Assembly (NCBI RefSeq): GCF_014697615.1
Contig: NZ_JACJSD010000006.1
Location: forward strand, 62,001-126,000
Direction: 5' to 3'
DNA length: 64,000 bases
Source: Nostoc sp. FACHB-280
Lineage (GTDB): Bacteria > Cyanobacteriota > Cyanobacteriia > Cyanobacteriales > Nostocaceae
The position numbers and the translations under genes were made by a program. The number at the start of each line of letters is the position of its first letter. Within the stretch, counting starts at the first letter, position 1. This document shows, piece after piece, positions 26,022-35,599 of this stretch. Under the pieces are notes generated by a model. The model worked only from the letters and a program-made list of their open reading frames with translations. It was not told the origin of the DNA and ran no database searches.

Positions 26022-27056
26022 ATGGCAAAAAACTTTCATCAAAACTCGCAATTTTCCGCAGATAATTCTATTTCGCACCCTCGTATAGCAAAGCCAAGTT
26101 CTGAGTTTTATACTGTTTTTTCCCCAGCAGAAGTTTTAGAAATTATTCACGCCTTAGAAACTCGATGGGAAATTCCTCTGAAATATTCTTATAAAGGTCA
26201 AGGGGCGAAAATTTGGCATGATTTTTATCAAAAATTTATTAGTCCTAAATGGTATCGCAAATCAAGTGTAGAAATTGACCTTTTAAGGAACAGTTTTGCA
26301 TATATTTATGAAAATATATCAAAATCTAGCCAAGTCAATATTATCGACGTGGGTGCAGGAAATTCATATCCGGCTAAAGAATTTGTGGCTAAACTCAATC
26401 AATTGAATAAAATTAATAAATATATTGCTTTAGATATTAGTGAAGGATTGCTGACTGTATCCAAGAAAAATTTTACAACTTGGTTTCCTAAACTAGATTA
26501 TAGCAACCAACAAATTGACATTGAAAATAGCTGTATACCTGCAAATTTCTCAGGAAACCCCAAAATCATTCTGCACTTGGGTGTAACAATGGGCAACCAT
26601 CATAATAGAAATCAGGTACTGAATAACTTTAGAAAGAGTATGGATGAAAATGATTTGCTCATCTTTACTAATGAAATTGGTTCTAACTCTCAATGGGATG
26701 GCATAGCCAGAGGTGGCTGTAAGTATCACGCCGAAGCAATATATCGTACAATCAAAAATACTATTGGTATTAAATCTCAAGATTGTCAACTGATTAGAAA
26801 GTATGATTTAGCAACAGATAGTGTCGTTGCTAATATCAAATTCCAGCATAATTACACTATCAATTTCAGCTTTCAAGGAATAGATAAATCTATTGAAATT
26901 CCCAAGGGTAAAGAAATTACAATTTGGAGGCATCATAAATATGAAATGCCTAAACTTACCCAAGAACTAGAAAGTGCGGGACTAGAACTTGTTCATTACA
27001 CTACTAACAAATATTCCTCACATATTATGTCAATTTGTCAGGTAGGTAATAGGTAA
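26022..27056 (+). CDS. EgtD-like SAM-dependent (histidine-type) methyltransferase
   Basis: A 344-residue protein of the DUF2260/Methyltransf_33 family, which includes EgtD, the histidine N-alpha-trimethylase of ergothioneine synthesis. The SAM site is visible: IIDVGAGNSYPAKEFV (motif I), KYIALDISEGLL (motif II) and ILHLGVTMGNHHNR. The C-terminal WRHHKYEMPKLTQELESAGL and MSICQVG match the family. It is more AT-rich than its neighbours. No egtB-like gene is in the window, so ergothioneine synthesis is not supported locally; another amino-acid or peptide substrate is possible. AAGGA precedes the ATG at 26022. The last four codons and stop fall in a heptamer repeat (27044..27081). Confidence 0.8.
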   Translation: MAKNFHQNSQFSADNSISHPRIAKPSSEFYTVFSPAEVLEIIHALETRWEIPLKYSYKGQGAKIWHDFYQKFISPKWYRKSSVEIDLLRNSFAYIYENISKSSQVNIIDVGAGNSYPAKEFVAKLNQLNKINKYIALDISEGLLTVSKKNFTTWFPKLDYSNQQIDIENSCIPANFSGNPKIILHLGVTMGNHHNRNQVLNNFRKSMDENDLLIFTNEIGSNSQWDGIARGGCKYHAEAIYRTIKNTIGIKSQDCQLIRKYDLATDSVVANIKFQHNYTINFSFQGIDKSIEIPKGKEITIWRHHKYEMPKLTQELESAGLELVHYTTNKYSSHIMSICQVGNR

Positions 27057-27081
27057 TAGGTGACAGGTGACAGATGACAGG
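27044..27081. repeat. Heptamer tandem repeat at 3' end of methyltransferase gene
   Basis: Units AGGTAAT, AGGTAAT, AGGTGAC, AGGTGAC, AGATGAC. The array begins inside the methyltransferase reading frame and supplies its stop codon, so the original C terminus may have been altered. Confidence 0.75.
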
Positions 27082-27110
27082 AACATTGCCAAAAACCACG
27101 TAATTAATTC

Positions 27111-27228
27111 AGGACTTACGCAGAATAATGAAAAAACGTAGACGCGCAAGCGGCTTCCCAAAGGGTACCGCAAAGGGCGAAAAGGACACGAAGTTAAGAG
27201 GATTCGAGAGGGTTTTTGCGTAAGTCCT
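27111..27228. mobile_element. MITE-like element with AGGACTTACGCA terminal inverted repeats
   Basis: AGGACTTACGCA (27111..27122) and TGCGTAAGTCCT (27217..27228) are perfect 12-base inverted ends of a 118-base element. The interior has TAGACGCGCAAGCGGCTTCC, GGGTACCGCAAAGGGCG and AAGGACACGAAG, modules also found inside M1 copy B although the ends differ. It lies between the methyltransferase and murD genes, and its right edge is a few bases from the murD stop. Confidence 0.7.
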
Positions 27229-27232
27229 ATTA

Positions 27233-28603
27233 TTAATTTCCCGCCCAAGCCAAACACAACTGACGGAAATCGTCACCACGCACTTCAAAGTTGGGATACT
27301 GGTCAAAACTTGCACAAGCGGGAGACAGCAAGACTACAGGTGCTTGGTGTTGTTTGGCTAATTCGGCTGACCGAGGTACAGCTTGTGCCATTGTTTCCAC
27401 GATTTCGTAATTAATGTAACCAACTTCTTGTAAGCGTAGGGCAAAGGCTGGTGCGGCTGCGCCAATTAATAATACAGCTGCGGCTTTGGCTTGAATTTTG
27501 GCTAACCAACCTGTATCATCACCGGGTTTGGCTTCTCCCCCTGCAATCAAAATTGTCGGACTCTTCACTGAAGCTAACCCGACTTCGGCTGCGTCGTAGT
27601 TGGTGGCTTTGCTGTCATTGATAAAGTCAATACCTTCCCAAGTGCAGATATGTTCTAGTCGGTGGGGAACGCCAGGAAATTGTTCGATGGCTTTGGTAAT
27701 TGCATCGGGTTGAATGTCTGCTAATCTGGCTGCGGCTACGGCCATGAGGAGATTTTGCAGGTTGTGTTCTCCTACCATGCGTAATGCAGAGGCTGGAATA
27801 ATTCTGGTTGGTGTGGAAGTGGCGTTGAGTTTTTCCACAACCCAGCCATCTTCGATGTAAAAACCTTTGTCACCAATTAAAAAATCTTGGCCTTTGACAC
27901 TTGTCCAATAAGCATCAGGCCAATGGCTAAGACCGACTTTATTTAAATAAGCATCATCGCCGTTAAATACTTGTAACTGAGACTGCTTTAACAGCTTGGC
28001 TTTGATATCGTAGTAATTTTCTAAAGTTTGGTGACGGGCGAGGTGGTCTGGTGTAAATGTTGTCCATACACCGATGCGGGGTGCTAAGGATGAAGATGAT
28101 TCGATTTGATAGCTGCTAATTTCACCGATGACCCAATCGGGAAGTTTGGGGGATAGGGCGACTTCACAAGCTGCATAGCCGATGTTACCGCAGGCGGGAG
28201 CATCAAAACCTGCTGCTTGGAAAATGGCGGCGATTAAGGCTGTGGTGGTTGTTTTGCCGTTTGTACCCGTGATGGCTACCCAAGGCTGGGATTTTAAATA
28301 TCGCCAAGCAAGTTCCATTTCGCCAATTGTTTCAATCCCTAGTTCCCGCGCTTTGACTAACAAGGGAATATCCCAAGGTACACCGGGACTAACAACAATT
28401 AATTGGGGTAAATCAGTATCGGTTAAATCTAGGGAATATCCTAGTTTAACGGTGATTTGTTCGGCAGCAAGTTCTTGTTGTTGTTGCAGGAAGGTGTCAG
28501 AGGTGTTGCGATCGCCTAGATCCACCTCCCAGCCTTCCCGTTTCAACAATCTCGCCGCAGCAACACCGGACTTACCTAATCCAATTACATGAGCTTTGGA
28601 CAT
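27233..28603 (-). CDS. murD: UDP-N-acetylmuramoylalanine-D-glutamate ligase
   Basis: A 456-residue MurD, the cytoplasmic ATP-dependent ligase adding D-Glu to UDP-MurNAc-L-Ala in peptidoglycan synthesis. Domain 1 starts [18 protein letters not shown]; the ATP-binding P-loop is [22 protein letters not shown] and [11 protein letters not shown] are the conserved domain 2-3 motifs; [22 protein letters not shown] is the C-terminal MurD signature. The frame extends 10 codons upstream, but the ATG at 28603 directly begins the Rossmann fold and is preferred. Same strand as glyS, 83 bases downstream of it, so cotranscription is possible. Confidence 0.96.
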   Translation of the reverse strand: MSKAHVIGLGKSGVAAARLLKREGWEVDLGDRNTSDTFLQQQQELAAEQITVKLGYSLDLTDTDLPQLIVVSPGVPWDIPLLVKARELGIETIGEMELAWRYLKSQPWVAITGTNGKTTTTALIAAIFQAAGFDAPACGNIGYAACEVALSPKLPDWVIGEISSYQIESSSSLAPRIGVWTTFTPDHLARHQTLENYYDIKAKLLKQSQLQVFNGDDAYLNKVGLSHWPDAYWTSVKGQDFLIGDKGFYIEDGWVVEKLNATSTPTRIIPASALRMVGEHNLQNLLMAVAAARLADIQPDAITKAIEQFPGVPHRLEHICTWEGIDFINDSKATNYDAAEVGLASVKSPTILIAGGEAKPGDDTGWLAKIQAKAAAVLLIGAAAPAFALRLQEVGYINYEIVETMAQAVPRSAELAKQHQAPVVLLSPACASFDQYPNFEVRGDDFRQLCLAWAGN

Positions 28604-28686
28604 AGACTGTAGCAGAGACCCCTGGTTAAGCACTCATTATACTAACGCTTATTGGCAACATTTACACCATATTTTGTTGATCTACG

Positions 28687-30837
28687 CTACAGATTTTTGA
28701 CGATCGCCCCAAAGTCAGCTAACACCCGTGCGTGATTTCGCAACAATCCGAGCAAATTCAAGCGGTTCCGCTTAATATCTGGGTTGGTATCCATAACTAA
28801 CACGCTTTCCGGGCCATCAAAGAAATTACTGACTGTAGGGGCGATTTTTTCTAACGCTGCAACTAACAGCTGATAGTTTCTTGATTGCTGGGCGGTTTGG
28901 GTTTGGGGTACTAATTCCACAATGGCATCATAAAATGCTTTCTCTGATGATTTTTGGAATAGTTCAGCATTAATTAAACCTGCTGGTTCTAGCTGCTGAG
29001 TATCCAAATCGCCTTGGGCTGCGAGGCGGGTAGAACGGTTGACGGTTTCGTAGATTTTATCAAGGGTAGCATCGTTGCGGATTTGTTGCAGATATAAGGC
29101 GCGATCGCGGACATCTAATAAGTCTTGCAATGCTCTTTCTGTATATTCTGGGTCATTTTCGCCCAAAACAGCATTCACCAAATCGTAATCAATTTGTTTT
29201 TCTTCTTGCAGTAATGTCCGAATTCTTTGTAGGAAAAATTCTTGCAAGCTCGTGACTAATGTCCCTGATTCTTTGTTATATTCTTGAGCAAAATTAGCGG
29301 CTGTTTGCTGCAATAAATTATCTAAATTAATTCCTAAATTCGCAGCCCAAGCAATATTTACAATGGCATTTGCCGCGCGACGTAAAGCAAAGGGGTCGGA
29401 AGAACCAGAAGGAATCATCCCCAAGCCGAAAATGCTGACTAAGGTATCTAATCTATCTGCTATACCGACGACTTGACCTGTTAAAGTTTCTGGTAAAATG
29501 TCATCGGCTCCCCGTGGTAAATAATGTTCAAAAATTGCCGTTGCCACTGCGGCATTTTCGCCACTGGCTAAAGCATATTTCTGCCCCATAATGCCTTGCA
29601 ATTCGGGGAATTCATACACCATTTGGCTGACTAAATCAGCTTTACATAATAAAGCAGCGCGGTGAATATTTTGGCGGTCGGTATCAGCTAAATTCAGTTG
29701 GGCAGCAATTTGCTCGGCAATATTAATGATGCGGTTCACCTTCGCACGTAGCGAACCCAAATCTTCTTGGAAAGTCACCTTTTCTAACTGGGGTAAAAAG
29801 CTTTCTAAAGGTTTCGCTATATCGGCATTATAGAAAAACTGTCCATCAGCTAATCGGGCGCGGATGACTCTTTCATTACCTTTAGCGATGATATCTGATT
29901 TTGTCGGGTCGCCATTAGAAACGGTGATGAAATTCGGTAGTAATTCTTGGTGATTTTCTCCTTTGAAAACCGGAAAATATCGTTGATGGCTAACCATGAC
30001 AGTTGTAATCACTTCTGTGGGTAAATTCAAAAATTCCGAGTCAAATTTACCCACAACTGGCGAAGGCCATTCAACCAAATTAGTTACTTCTGTTAATAAA
30101 TCGGGATAGATTTCTGTGGAACCATTGACCGAATTAACGGCGGCGTAAACTTCTTTTGCAATTGTTGTTGCACGTTCATTATCATCCACGACTACATAAG
30201 CAGAACGCAGAGTTTCAACGTAATCAGTTGCTTGGTTAATAGTGATAGTTTCGGGATGTAAAACACGATGACCATGAGAAATGCGATCGCTGTTAATTCT
30301 ATCCGAACCATTCACCAATTCTATCGGCAAAATCCCATCATCTAACAACGCCACCAACCAACGCACCGGACGGGAAAATCTTACATCGCCATCGCCCCAG
30401 CGCATCAACCGCTTACCTTCTAAATTTAAAATCCATTGGGGAACCAGTTCAGTCAAAATTTCCGCTACCGGACGACCAGGAGTTTTTTTGTTAACAAACA
30501 CAAAATCGCCTTTATCCGTCGGGCGAACTTGTAGCGCGTCCAATTCTACACCTTGCTTTTTGGCAAAGCCTATAGCTGCTGGTGTGGGTTGACCATCTTT
30601 AAACGCAGCTTGGGCGGGAGGGCCTTTAATTTCTTCTTCCCGGTCTGGTTGTTGCTGTGGTAGACCCTTGATAAGCACCGCCAAGCGTCGGGGAGTACCG
30701 TAAACTTCTACAGCGTCACTGTTGAGACTATTAGCTGTCAAAGTTTGGGGAATGCGCGATCGCCATTGTACGATAGCATCACTGAGAAAATTTGCAGGTA
30801 GTTCTTCTGTACCAACTTCTAATAAAAAATCCGGCAT
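28687..30837 (-). CDS. glyS: Glycyl-tRNA synthetase beta subunit
   Basis: A 716-residue GlyS, the beta chain of the heterotetrameric bacterial glycyl-tRNA synthetase, which binds tRNA-Gly while the alpha chain holds the active site. Start [18 protein letters not shown] is the family signature; also visible are [40 protein letters not shown], and [28 protein letters not shown] with [13 protein letters not shown] in the HD-like region. The C-terminal anticodon-binding domain ends with [18 protein letters not shown]. The length is normal and the gene intact. glyQ is not nearby, as is usual in cyanobacteria. Confidence 0.97.
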   Translation of the reverse strand: MPDFLLEVGTEELPANFLSDAIVQWRSRIPQTLTANSLNSDAVEVYGTPRRLAVLIKGLPQQQPDREEEIKGPPAQAAFKDGQPTPAAIGFAKKQGVELDALQVRPTDKGDFVFVNKKTPGRPVAEILTELVPQWILNLEGKRLMRWGDGDVRFSRPVRWLVALLDDGILPIELVNGSDRINSDRISHGHRVLHPETITINQATDYVETLRSAYVVVDDNERATTIAKEVYAAVNSVNGSTEIYPDLLTEVTNLVEWPSPVVGKFDSEFLNLPTEVITTVMVSHQRYFPVFKGENHQELLPNFITVSNGDPTKSDIIAKGNERVIRARLADGQFFYNADIAKPLESFLPQLEKVTFQEDLGSLRAKVNRIINIAEQIAAQLNLADTDRQNIHRAALLCKADLVSQMVYEFPELQGIMGQKYALASGENAAVATAIFEHYLPRGADDILPETLTGQVVGIADRLDTLVSIFGLGMIPSGSSDPFALRRAANAIVNIAWAANLGINLDNLLQQTAANFAQEYNKESGTLVTSLQEFFLQRIRTLLQEEKQIDYDLVNAVLGENDPEYTERALQDLLDVRDRALYLQQIRNDATLDKIYETVNRSTRLAAQGDLDTQQLEPAGLINAELFQKSSEKAFYDAIVELVPQTQTAQQSRNYQLLVAALEKIAPTVSNFFDGPESVLVMDTNPDIKRNRLNLLGLLRNHARVLADFGAIVKNL

Positions 30838-30937
30838 AGGACAAGGTTCACATCAGTCAATTCCACCAGTTTACCTTGCCATCATGTTTAAGTATGCCAT
30901 ACTTTAGCATCTATACGCTCTAAAGTGAGAATGTCTC

Positions 30938-31237
30938 ATGCCAACTGCTGAACAAGGCATCAGGTGTGTCATACTATGTCAATCCTAAATCATTTGTGAA
31001 ATTCTCTTTCTTCTCCTTCTTCTCTTTCTTTGTGTCCTTTGCGTCCTTTGCGGTTCGTTAAAAAGAATATTTTTTCATAACTCATATAGGAGGATTGCTA
31101 TATGTCAATCTTTGACTAATACATTCACTCCTATTTATATTGTCCGTCTCGATGAGCAAACAGGTAATGTCTTTATTTTGGCAGGCGATAATATAGAGAT
31201 AGAAATTTATCGCAATGGTCTTTGGAGGTTCTTGTGA
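30938..31237 (+). pseudogene. DUF6888-type small gene interrupted by a MITE
   Basis: The ATG at 30938 opens MPTAEQGIRCVILCQS and stops at 30986 inside a MITE. The frame resumes after the element at 31109 and reads LTNTFTPIYIVRLDEQTGNV then FILAGDNIEIEIYRNGLWRF to a stop at 31235. Taking out 126 bases joins the halves in frame into a 57-residue protein matching the cyanobacterial DUF6888 family (MPTxEQ..., YLVRxDExTGNxxILAGExIEI). Its stop overlaps the ATG of the DUF6887 gene (TGATG). The protein is presumably lost. The family function is unknown; the two-gene coupling recalls toxin-antitoxin pairs. Confidence 0.75.
30975..31102. mobile_element. MITE-like element, family M1 copy C, inside the DUF6888 gene
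   Basis: Left end CAATCCTAAATCATTTGTG and right end AGGATTGCTATA are M1 ends; the interior is almost identical to copy A at 8507..8630. The 10-base string TATGTCAATC occurs at both edges (30975..30984 and 31101..31110), consistent with a target duplication, or with a TA target plus a changed left end. The near identity to copy A suggests recent movement. Confidence 0.72.
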
Positions 31238-31455
31238 TGAAACCTGACTTTAGTAGTATGACCAAAACTGAGTTAAGAGCTTTCGTCATTGCTCACCCCG
31301 ACAATAAAGCAGCATTTCGTACCTTTGTTGACCGCTTTACGTCTGAAGCATCACCACAGATTTTTGATATTCCAAAATCAAATGCTGAAATTGAAGAAGT
31401 TGAATTTTTAATTAGACAAAAGTTAGCAGAACTAAATATGAAACGAGATTTTTAG
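31237..31455 (+). CDS. DUF6887 family small protein
   Basis: A 72-residue protein starting MKPDFSSMTKTELRAFVIAH, the signature of the cyanobacterial DUF6887 family, followed by DNKAAFRTFVDRFTSE and an acidic C-terminal helix (EIEEVEFLIRQKLAELN). No function is known. In other cyanobacteria such genes sit directly after a DUF6888 gene; here the ATG overlaps the stop of the broken DUF6888 frame (TGATG), and GGAGG lies 8 bases upstream of the ATG. The gene can still be translated from its own ribosome site. It converges on the DndD-like ATPase gene. Confidence 0.75.
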   Translation: MKPDFSSMTKTELRAFVIAHPDNKAAFRTFVDRFTSEASPQIFDIPKSNAEIEEVEFLIRQKLAELNMKRDF

Positions 31456-31520
31456 GTAGTTGCACAGCTTAAGCTTGATTTTCTACTTCCTCTGTTTCTT
31501 TAAAATATCCCCTAACAAAA

Positions 31521-33593
31521 TCACCAATTACGCTCAACCACCATCACCTCAGTATATTCAAACTCATTCGGACTTTGCTTCACTAACGGATATCTTTCCT
31601 CACCCAACTCAATATAATCTTGTTCACAATCAGGCTTAGAAGAATAATAAGTCAACACATATTCCCTGCCAATTCTATTCGCCATTTCTTGCTCTACTTC
31701 ACCACGCCATTGAGTTTTTGTCACTAAAATAATTAACTGATTTGCTAACTCAGGTAATGTTTGAGCAATGCGACGACGATAGCTTTCATCCAAGCTACCA
31801 AATGGAGAATCCATCACAATGGGAAAAGTACTGCTATTTGGTACAGTTAAAACTTTGCGCTTTTCACTCCATTCGCGGACTTTATCAATAATACTGGCAA
31901 TAAAAGACAAACTGAGGATTTGGTTTTCCCCTGTAGATGCAGCAACAAGTGATTCGACTCCCGTCGTATTTTCTACTAAAGTGAGTTCATATTTATCGCT
32001 AATTTTCGGCAGATAAGGCGCAAAAGATATTGAGGTGAATATTTCCTGCAATCGCTTTTCTAATTGCCAACGAAACTGTTTTTCTTGACGATTTCTGACT
32101 TCTGTTAATCTTTCAATTGCATCTTGAGTGGCGTTGATACGTCTTTGGGCTAATAACTGCTTTTCTTCATTCAATTTCTGCTTGGCTATTTGTTTGGTTA
32201 AAGCATCAATGTCTGTTTTTAAATGGGAAATTCGCTGTTGATTTGCACCTTGTTCTCGGTTCAATTCATCAATTTTACTTTCAATTTCATCTAAGCGTTT
32301 TTGTAAACTACTAATTTCTTCGTTTGCATCTTTACGCAACCGTTCTTGAATTGTGTCTAATTCAAGTTCAATTTGTGAGATATTTTGGCGTAACTGATTA
32401 ATTCTCGTTTGTTCTCTATCGACTTCTTCCCAAAATGCTATGGCTTGCTTATCAATTTCATCGACTTGGGCGCTCATCCGAATTGCTGTTTCTTCTACAG
32501 CCGACGAACCAGCTTGATTCAACCAGAGGCTAACATTAGTATGAGCATGATTACCGTTATGTAATTCTGCGCCACAAATACAGCGTTGACCTTTGAGTAA
32601 TTCGTTGATAAATTCTCGTGAAATGCCAGAAGTTAATTCGCCTTGTGCTTTCAAATCATTAAGTATTATCCGAAATTGGTTGGTTGTTTCTGATAGTAAA
32701 ACGGTATAACCACGCGCCGAAATAATTTTCTTCAGAGCTTCTTTAGTTTGACGCAATAATTCTTGATTGGATGTTTTTTGATTTTCTAATTCCTGTCGTC
32801 TGTCTTGCAGTTCTTTAGCGGCGCTGAGTTCGAGTAAACGATTCCCAGTTTCTTTTTTAAAGTTTTGTTGATACTCTAACTCTTGTTTGATTTCTGTTTG
32901 TCTGGTGTTAATCTGGGCAATTTCTTGTTCTAGCTTGTCTTGTTCTTTGAGAAGTTGTTTAATTTCCGAGTCACCGATGGCTTTTAATTCATTCTCTAAA
33001 CTTTTCTTGGCTTCACTCAGATGTTTAATAGAACGGTTAATTACCTCCACACCCAAGAAAATTTTGATAGCTTCAGCGATTTCTGCTTTTTTATCAGAAC
33101 GGACTATTTCTTCAATACGTTCCCCATCAAAGAAGAAGTATTGATGTAAACTGGCGGGTAAAATCTGCCCAATGATTTCTTCTGGTTTTTGCAGGGGGAA
33201 ATACCATCTACCATCATCCCCAGCCACTTGCATTAATAATTCTGTTTTGAGAGATTCAAAGTCTGTTTTATCTTTATATATGCGACATTGGCGTTTGGCG
33301 TTGTAGCGTTTACCTTCATGCTCCCAGTTAATTTCTACCCAACATTCTATCGATTGCCCAGTTTTAGCTTCTGCGATCGCTCTTTTGTTCACCAACTGTT
33401 CTGTCGATGCAAAGGCAGCACTGAACTTCTCATATAATACCCAGGTAAAAGCATTCAGTAAACTGGTTTTTCCCGCTCCATTATTACCATGAATAATTGT
33501 GGTGTTGAGAATATCACCCCCAGCCAAAACTATCTCTGGTGTTCTGCCATAAAAAGAGCGAAAGTTACACAGTTTAATGGAAGTGAGCTTCAT
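31521..33593 (-). CDS. DndD-like SMC-family ATPase
   Basis: A 690-residue ABC/SMC-type ATPase. The N terminus has Walker A GNNGAGKT (36-43) and FFFDGERIEEI; two long coiled coils surround a central hook with Cys pair CICGAEL; the C-terminal head has a signature-like STGENQILSLSF and Walker B PIVMDSPFGSLDE. The FFFDGE motif and layout match DndD, the ATPase of DNA phosphorothioation clusters, rather than Rad50 or RecN. dndA, dndC and dndE are not in the window, so a modification role is unsupported; a stand-alone DNA-sensing or defence ATPase is plausible. It overlaps the 57-residue gene upstream by an ATGA junction. Confidence 0.78.
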   Translation of the reverse strand: MKLTSIKLCNFRSFYGRTPEIVLAGGDILNTTIIHGNNGAGKTSLLNAFTWVLYEKFSAAFASTEQLVNKRAIAEAKTGQSIECWVEINWEHEGKRYNAKRQCRIYKDKTDFESLKTELLMQVAGDDGRWYFPLQKPEEIIGQILPASLHQYFFFDGERIEEIVRSDKKAEIAEAIKIFLGVEVINRSIKHLSEAKKSLENELKAIGDSEIKQLLKEQDKLEQEIAQINTRQTEIKQELEYQQNFKKETGNRLLELSAAKELQDRRQELENQKTSNQELLRQTKEALKKIISARGYTVLLSETTNQFRIILNDLKAQGELTSGISREFINELLKGQRCICGAELHNGNHAHTNVSLWLNQAGSSAVEETAIRMSAQVDEIDKQAIAFWEEVDREQTRINQLRQNISQIELELDTIQERLRKDANEEISSLQKRLDEIESKIDELNREQGANQQRISHLKTDIDALTKQIAKQKLNEEKQLLAQRRINATQDAIERLTEVRNRQEKQFRWQLEKRLQEIFTSISFAPYLPKISDKYELTLVENTTGVESLVAASTGENQILSLSFIASIIDKVREWSEKRKVLTVPNSSTFPIVMDSPFGSLDESYRRRIAQTLPELANQLIILVTKTQWRGEVEQEMANRIGREYVLTYYSSKPDCEQDYIELGEERYPLVKQSPNEFEYTEVMVVERNW

Positions 33594-33763
33594 TGTACGG
33601 CTTCCTTGACAATTGCCAAAATATCATCGTTGATGGGGCTATTACTTTTCTTATCTAGCCTATTTTTTTCAAGATTCCAGACTCGCTCAATAATCTGCCG
33701 CACTTCCGGCGAGGCGCTAGTAATTGGCTCTTGCACATCATCGATATTCTGCTCTGGCAACAT
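33590..33763 (-). CDS. Small protein (57 aa) coupled to the DndD-like ATPase
   Basis: The frame runs from ATG at 33763 to TGA at 33590..33592 and overlaps the ATPase start as ATGA, so the two are translationally coupled. The product (MLPEQNIDDVQEPITSASPE, then VRQIIERVWNLEKNRL, ending DDILAIVKEAVQ) has an acidic disordered start and two helices. I know no family; it is too short for DndE and unlike it. A partner or regulator of the ATPase is the natural inference from coupling. Codon use resembles the ATPase gene, supporting real coding. Confidence 0.65.
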   Translation of the reverse strand: MLPEQNIDDVQEPITSASPEVRQIIERVWNLEKNRLDKKSNSPINDDILAIVKEAVQ

Positions 33764-34079
33764 CTCAGTTTCGTATGAGTTATGCTTTATTTTAGCCGGA
33801 GATGATTGATAATTTTACATCCGCCATCTGACTCTTACTCGCATCTTTAATTTAGGGTAATTATGGGGAGGAAAATTTTAAAATTTTTTGACAAAATTCA
33901 GGTTTATTATGGTGAATTTACTGATATACTGATTTTAGGTTGAATCTTGATCATAATGGAGTGTATGTTGCTTTAAAAATCTTGCTGCTATCCCATTATG
34001 ATCAAGATTAATTATTCCATGAATCACCGAGATATTTTCAGGTAGCAAACAAAATTTTACAAAATTAACCGCAGATGGA
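33764..34079. promoter_or_regulatory. Regulatory gap with a 17-bp inverted repeat
   Basis: This 316-base AT-rich gap lies between the helicase stop and the start of the 57-aa/ATPase operon, so it should contain the operon promoter. AATCTTGATCATAATGG at 33943..33959 is repeated inverted and perfectly at 33993..34009 with a 33-base loop. It could be a terminator of the helicase gene, a two-half-site operator, or the ends of a tiny element. No ORF was found. Confidence 0.5.
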
Positions 34080-35555
34080 TTAAACATCTAATAATCCATA
34101 GCGTTTTTGTAAGTCTAACAACTTCATTCTCGCTTCCCCAGCGTTATCGGCTAAATCGGCAAATTCAACAAAGCGCCGTAGTTCTTTTCTTAATAAATTG
34201 CGCTCAACTTCTATAGTTTCTCTGTCTAAATCTGGTGGCAGCACAATCATATCGTAAATAGTCGCCCGTTCCTTACTCGGATGAGGGCGTAAAACTCTGC
34301 CTCGGCGTTGAATAAATTGGCGAGGATTTCCCGAACTTGATAAAATCACCGCAGTTTTAATGGCGGGAATATCAACTCCCTCATCTAAACAGCGAATGGC
34401 GACTAAACCTTGTAACTCACCATTTTCAAATTGACGGCGTAAAACTTCTCTTTCTGCTAAAGGCGTTTGGGCTGTATAGGTACTAACTTTATAACCTAAA
34501 TCTCCTCCCAGAATTTTCACAACTGCTTTGAGTTGTTGGAGAGATAAACGTCCCGTTTCCAATGAACCATCACTACAATAAAAAAGTGTATGAGTAGTGT
34601 CGCGACGTGTTGCCATTAATTGCCGTAATGCAGTTAATTTATTGGCTGCTGCACCAACTAATCTCGCCCGTTGCATTAATAAAGGTTTTAAATCTTCGTT
34701 GTCTTCAAAGTTGGGTGACTTTTCAGTTTTGCGTTCTCGATAAAGTAAAGAACGCCCGATTTTTTTAGTTAACTTTAAATAGGCAATGCTTTCGGTTTCC
34801 GTTAACTCTACCAAAATTGGATAATACAAATAATGTACCAAAGCACCTTGTGCGATCGCATCCCGCAATGTAAACTCTGGTTGCAGTACCGGGCCGAAAT
34901 AATCAAATAAAGATTGCGTACCGCTATCATCAAAATATCTTTCCGGTGTGGCAGATAAAGCCAACCGCAACCCAACCCGCCGGGGTAAACTTTCCTCTAA
35001 CTTAGGTGCGCCTAAATTATGGGCTTCATCCCCAATAATTAACGTTTTTGGCGGTAAATACTTGAGTTGCGATTGGAAACCTTCACCAATTAATGTCGAG
35101 TTGGTCGTAATGATGGTGATAAAGCCTTGAGAACCAGAACGCAAATTGTAAAGTTGAGTAGAAAGTTGACTTTGCCAACTGCGAACATTCTCAAAGGCTA
35201 ATATCGGTTGTAAATTAAACTTTTCGCATTCTCGCGCCCATTGGGTGACAAGATGACGATAGGGACACACCACCAACAATACTTGTAAGTTAATTTGCTG
35301 GTACAATTCACAAGCGATCGCCAATGCAGTAATAGTTTTACCACTACCAGTCGCCATTTTTAATGTTCCTCTGCCATTGTTAGCAAACCAGTTAGTAACA
35401 GCTTGGCGCTGATACGGGCGCAATTGCAGAGATAGCGGTAGCCTCGGACATCCTGGTAGTGCTTGGTGATGATACTTACCCTTACCTTCCCTAGCAAACG
35501 GTATTCTTAGCCGGAAAGTGGGTAGCTGCTGCACTGAATTTTGCGTCAGGTACAT
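34080..35555 (-). CDS. Superfamily 2 DEAH-type helicase, phosphorothioation-restriction-like
   Basis: A 491-residue SF2 helicase. Motif I is KMATGSGKTITALA, motif II GDEAHNLGAP (DEAH), motif III LALSATP, motif V AIRCLDEGVDIPAIKTAVIL, and motif VI QFIQRRGRVLRP. There is no nuclease domain. The order SLQLRPYQRQAV then LVVCPYRHLVTQWARECEKF and the length match, from memory, the cyanobacterial helicase family annotated as a DNA phosphorothioation restriction component (dnd_restrict_1). It precedes the 57-aa/DndD-like operon on the same strand, which supports a shared defence role. The N-terminal 25 residues are atypical. Alternative: a general XPB/UvrB-type repair helicase. Confidence 0.72.
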   Translation of the reverse strand: MYLTQNSVQQLPTFRLRIPFAREGKGKYHHQALPGCPRLPLSLQLRPYQRQAVTNWFANNGRGTLKMATGSGKTITALAIACELYQQINLQVLLVVCPYRHLVTQWARECEKFNLQPILAFENVRSWQSQLSTQLYNLRSGSQGFITIITTNSTLIGEGFQSQLKYLPPKTLIIGDEAHNLGAPKLEESLPRRVGLRLALSATPERYFDDSGTQSLFDYFGPVLQPEFTLRDAIAQGALVHYLYYPILVELTETESIAYLKLTKKIGRSLLYRERKTEKSPNFEDNEDLKPLLMQRARLVGAAANKLTALRQLMATRRDTTHTLFYCSDGSLETGRLSLQQLKAVVKILGGDLGYKVSTYTAQTPLAEREVLRRQFENGELQGLVAIRCLDEGVDIPAIKTAVILSSSGNPRQFIQRRGRVLRPHPSKERATIYDMIVLPPDLDRETIEVERNLLRKELRRFVEFADLADNAGEARMKLLDLQKRYGLLDV

Positions 35556-35599
35556 AAAAAATCAAAAACAAAGTTGGTGATGAACCCTAATACAAAGTC

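Noticed and set aside
31521-33593. Identification of the ATPase as Rad50/SbcC or RecN
   Set aside because: Length (690), the FFFDGERIEEI motif and the C-x-C hook do not fit Rad50 (CxxC hook, >850 residues) or RecN.
33590-33763. The 57-residue gene as DndE
   Set aside because: DndE is about twice as long and basic, with a DNA-binding fold; this protein is short and acidic at the N terminus.
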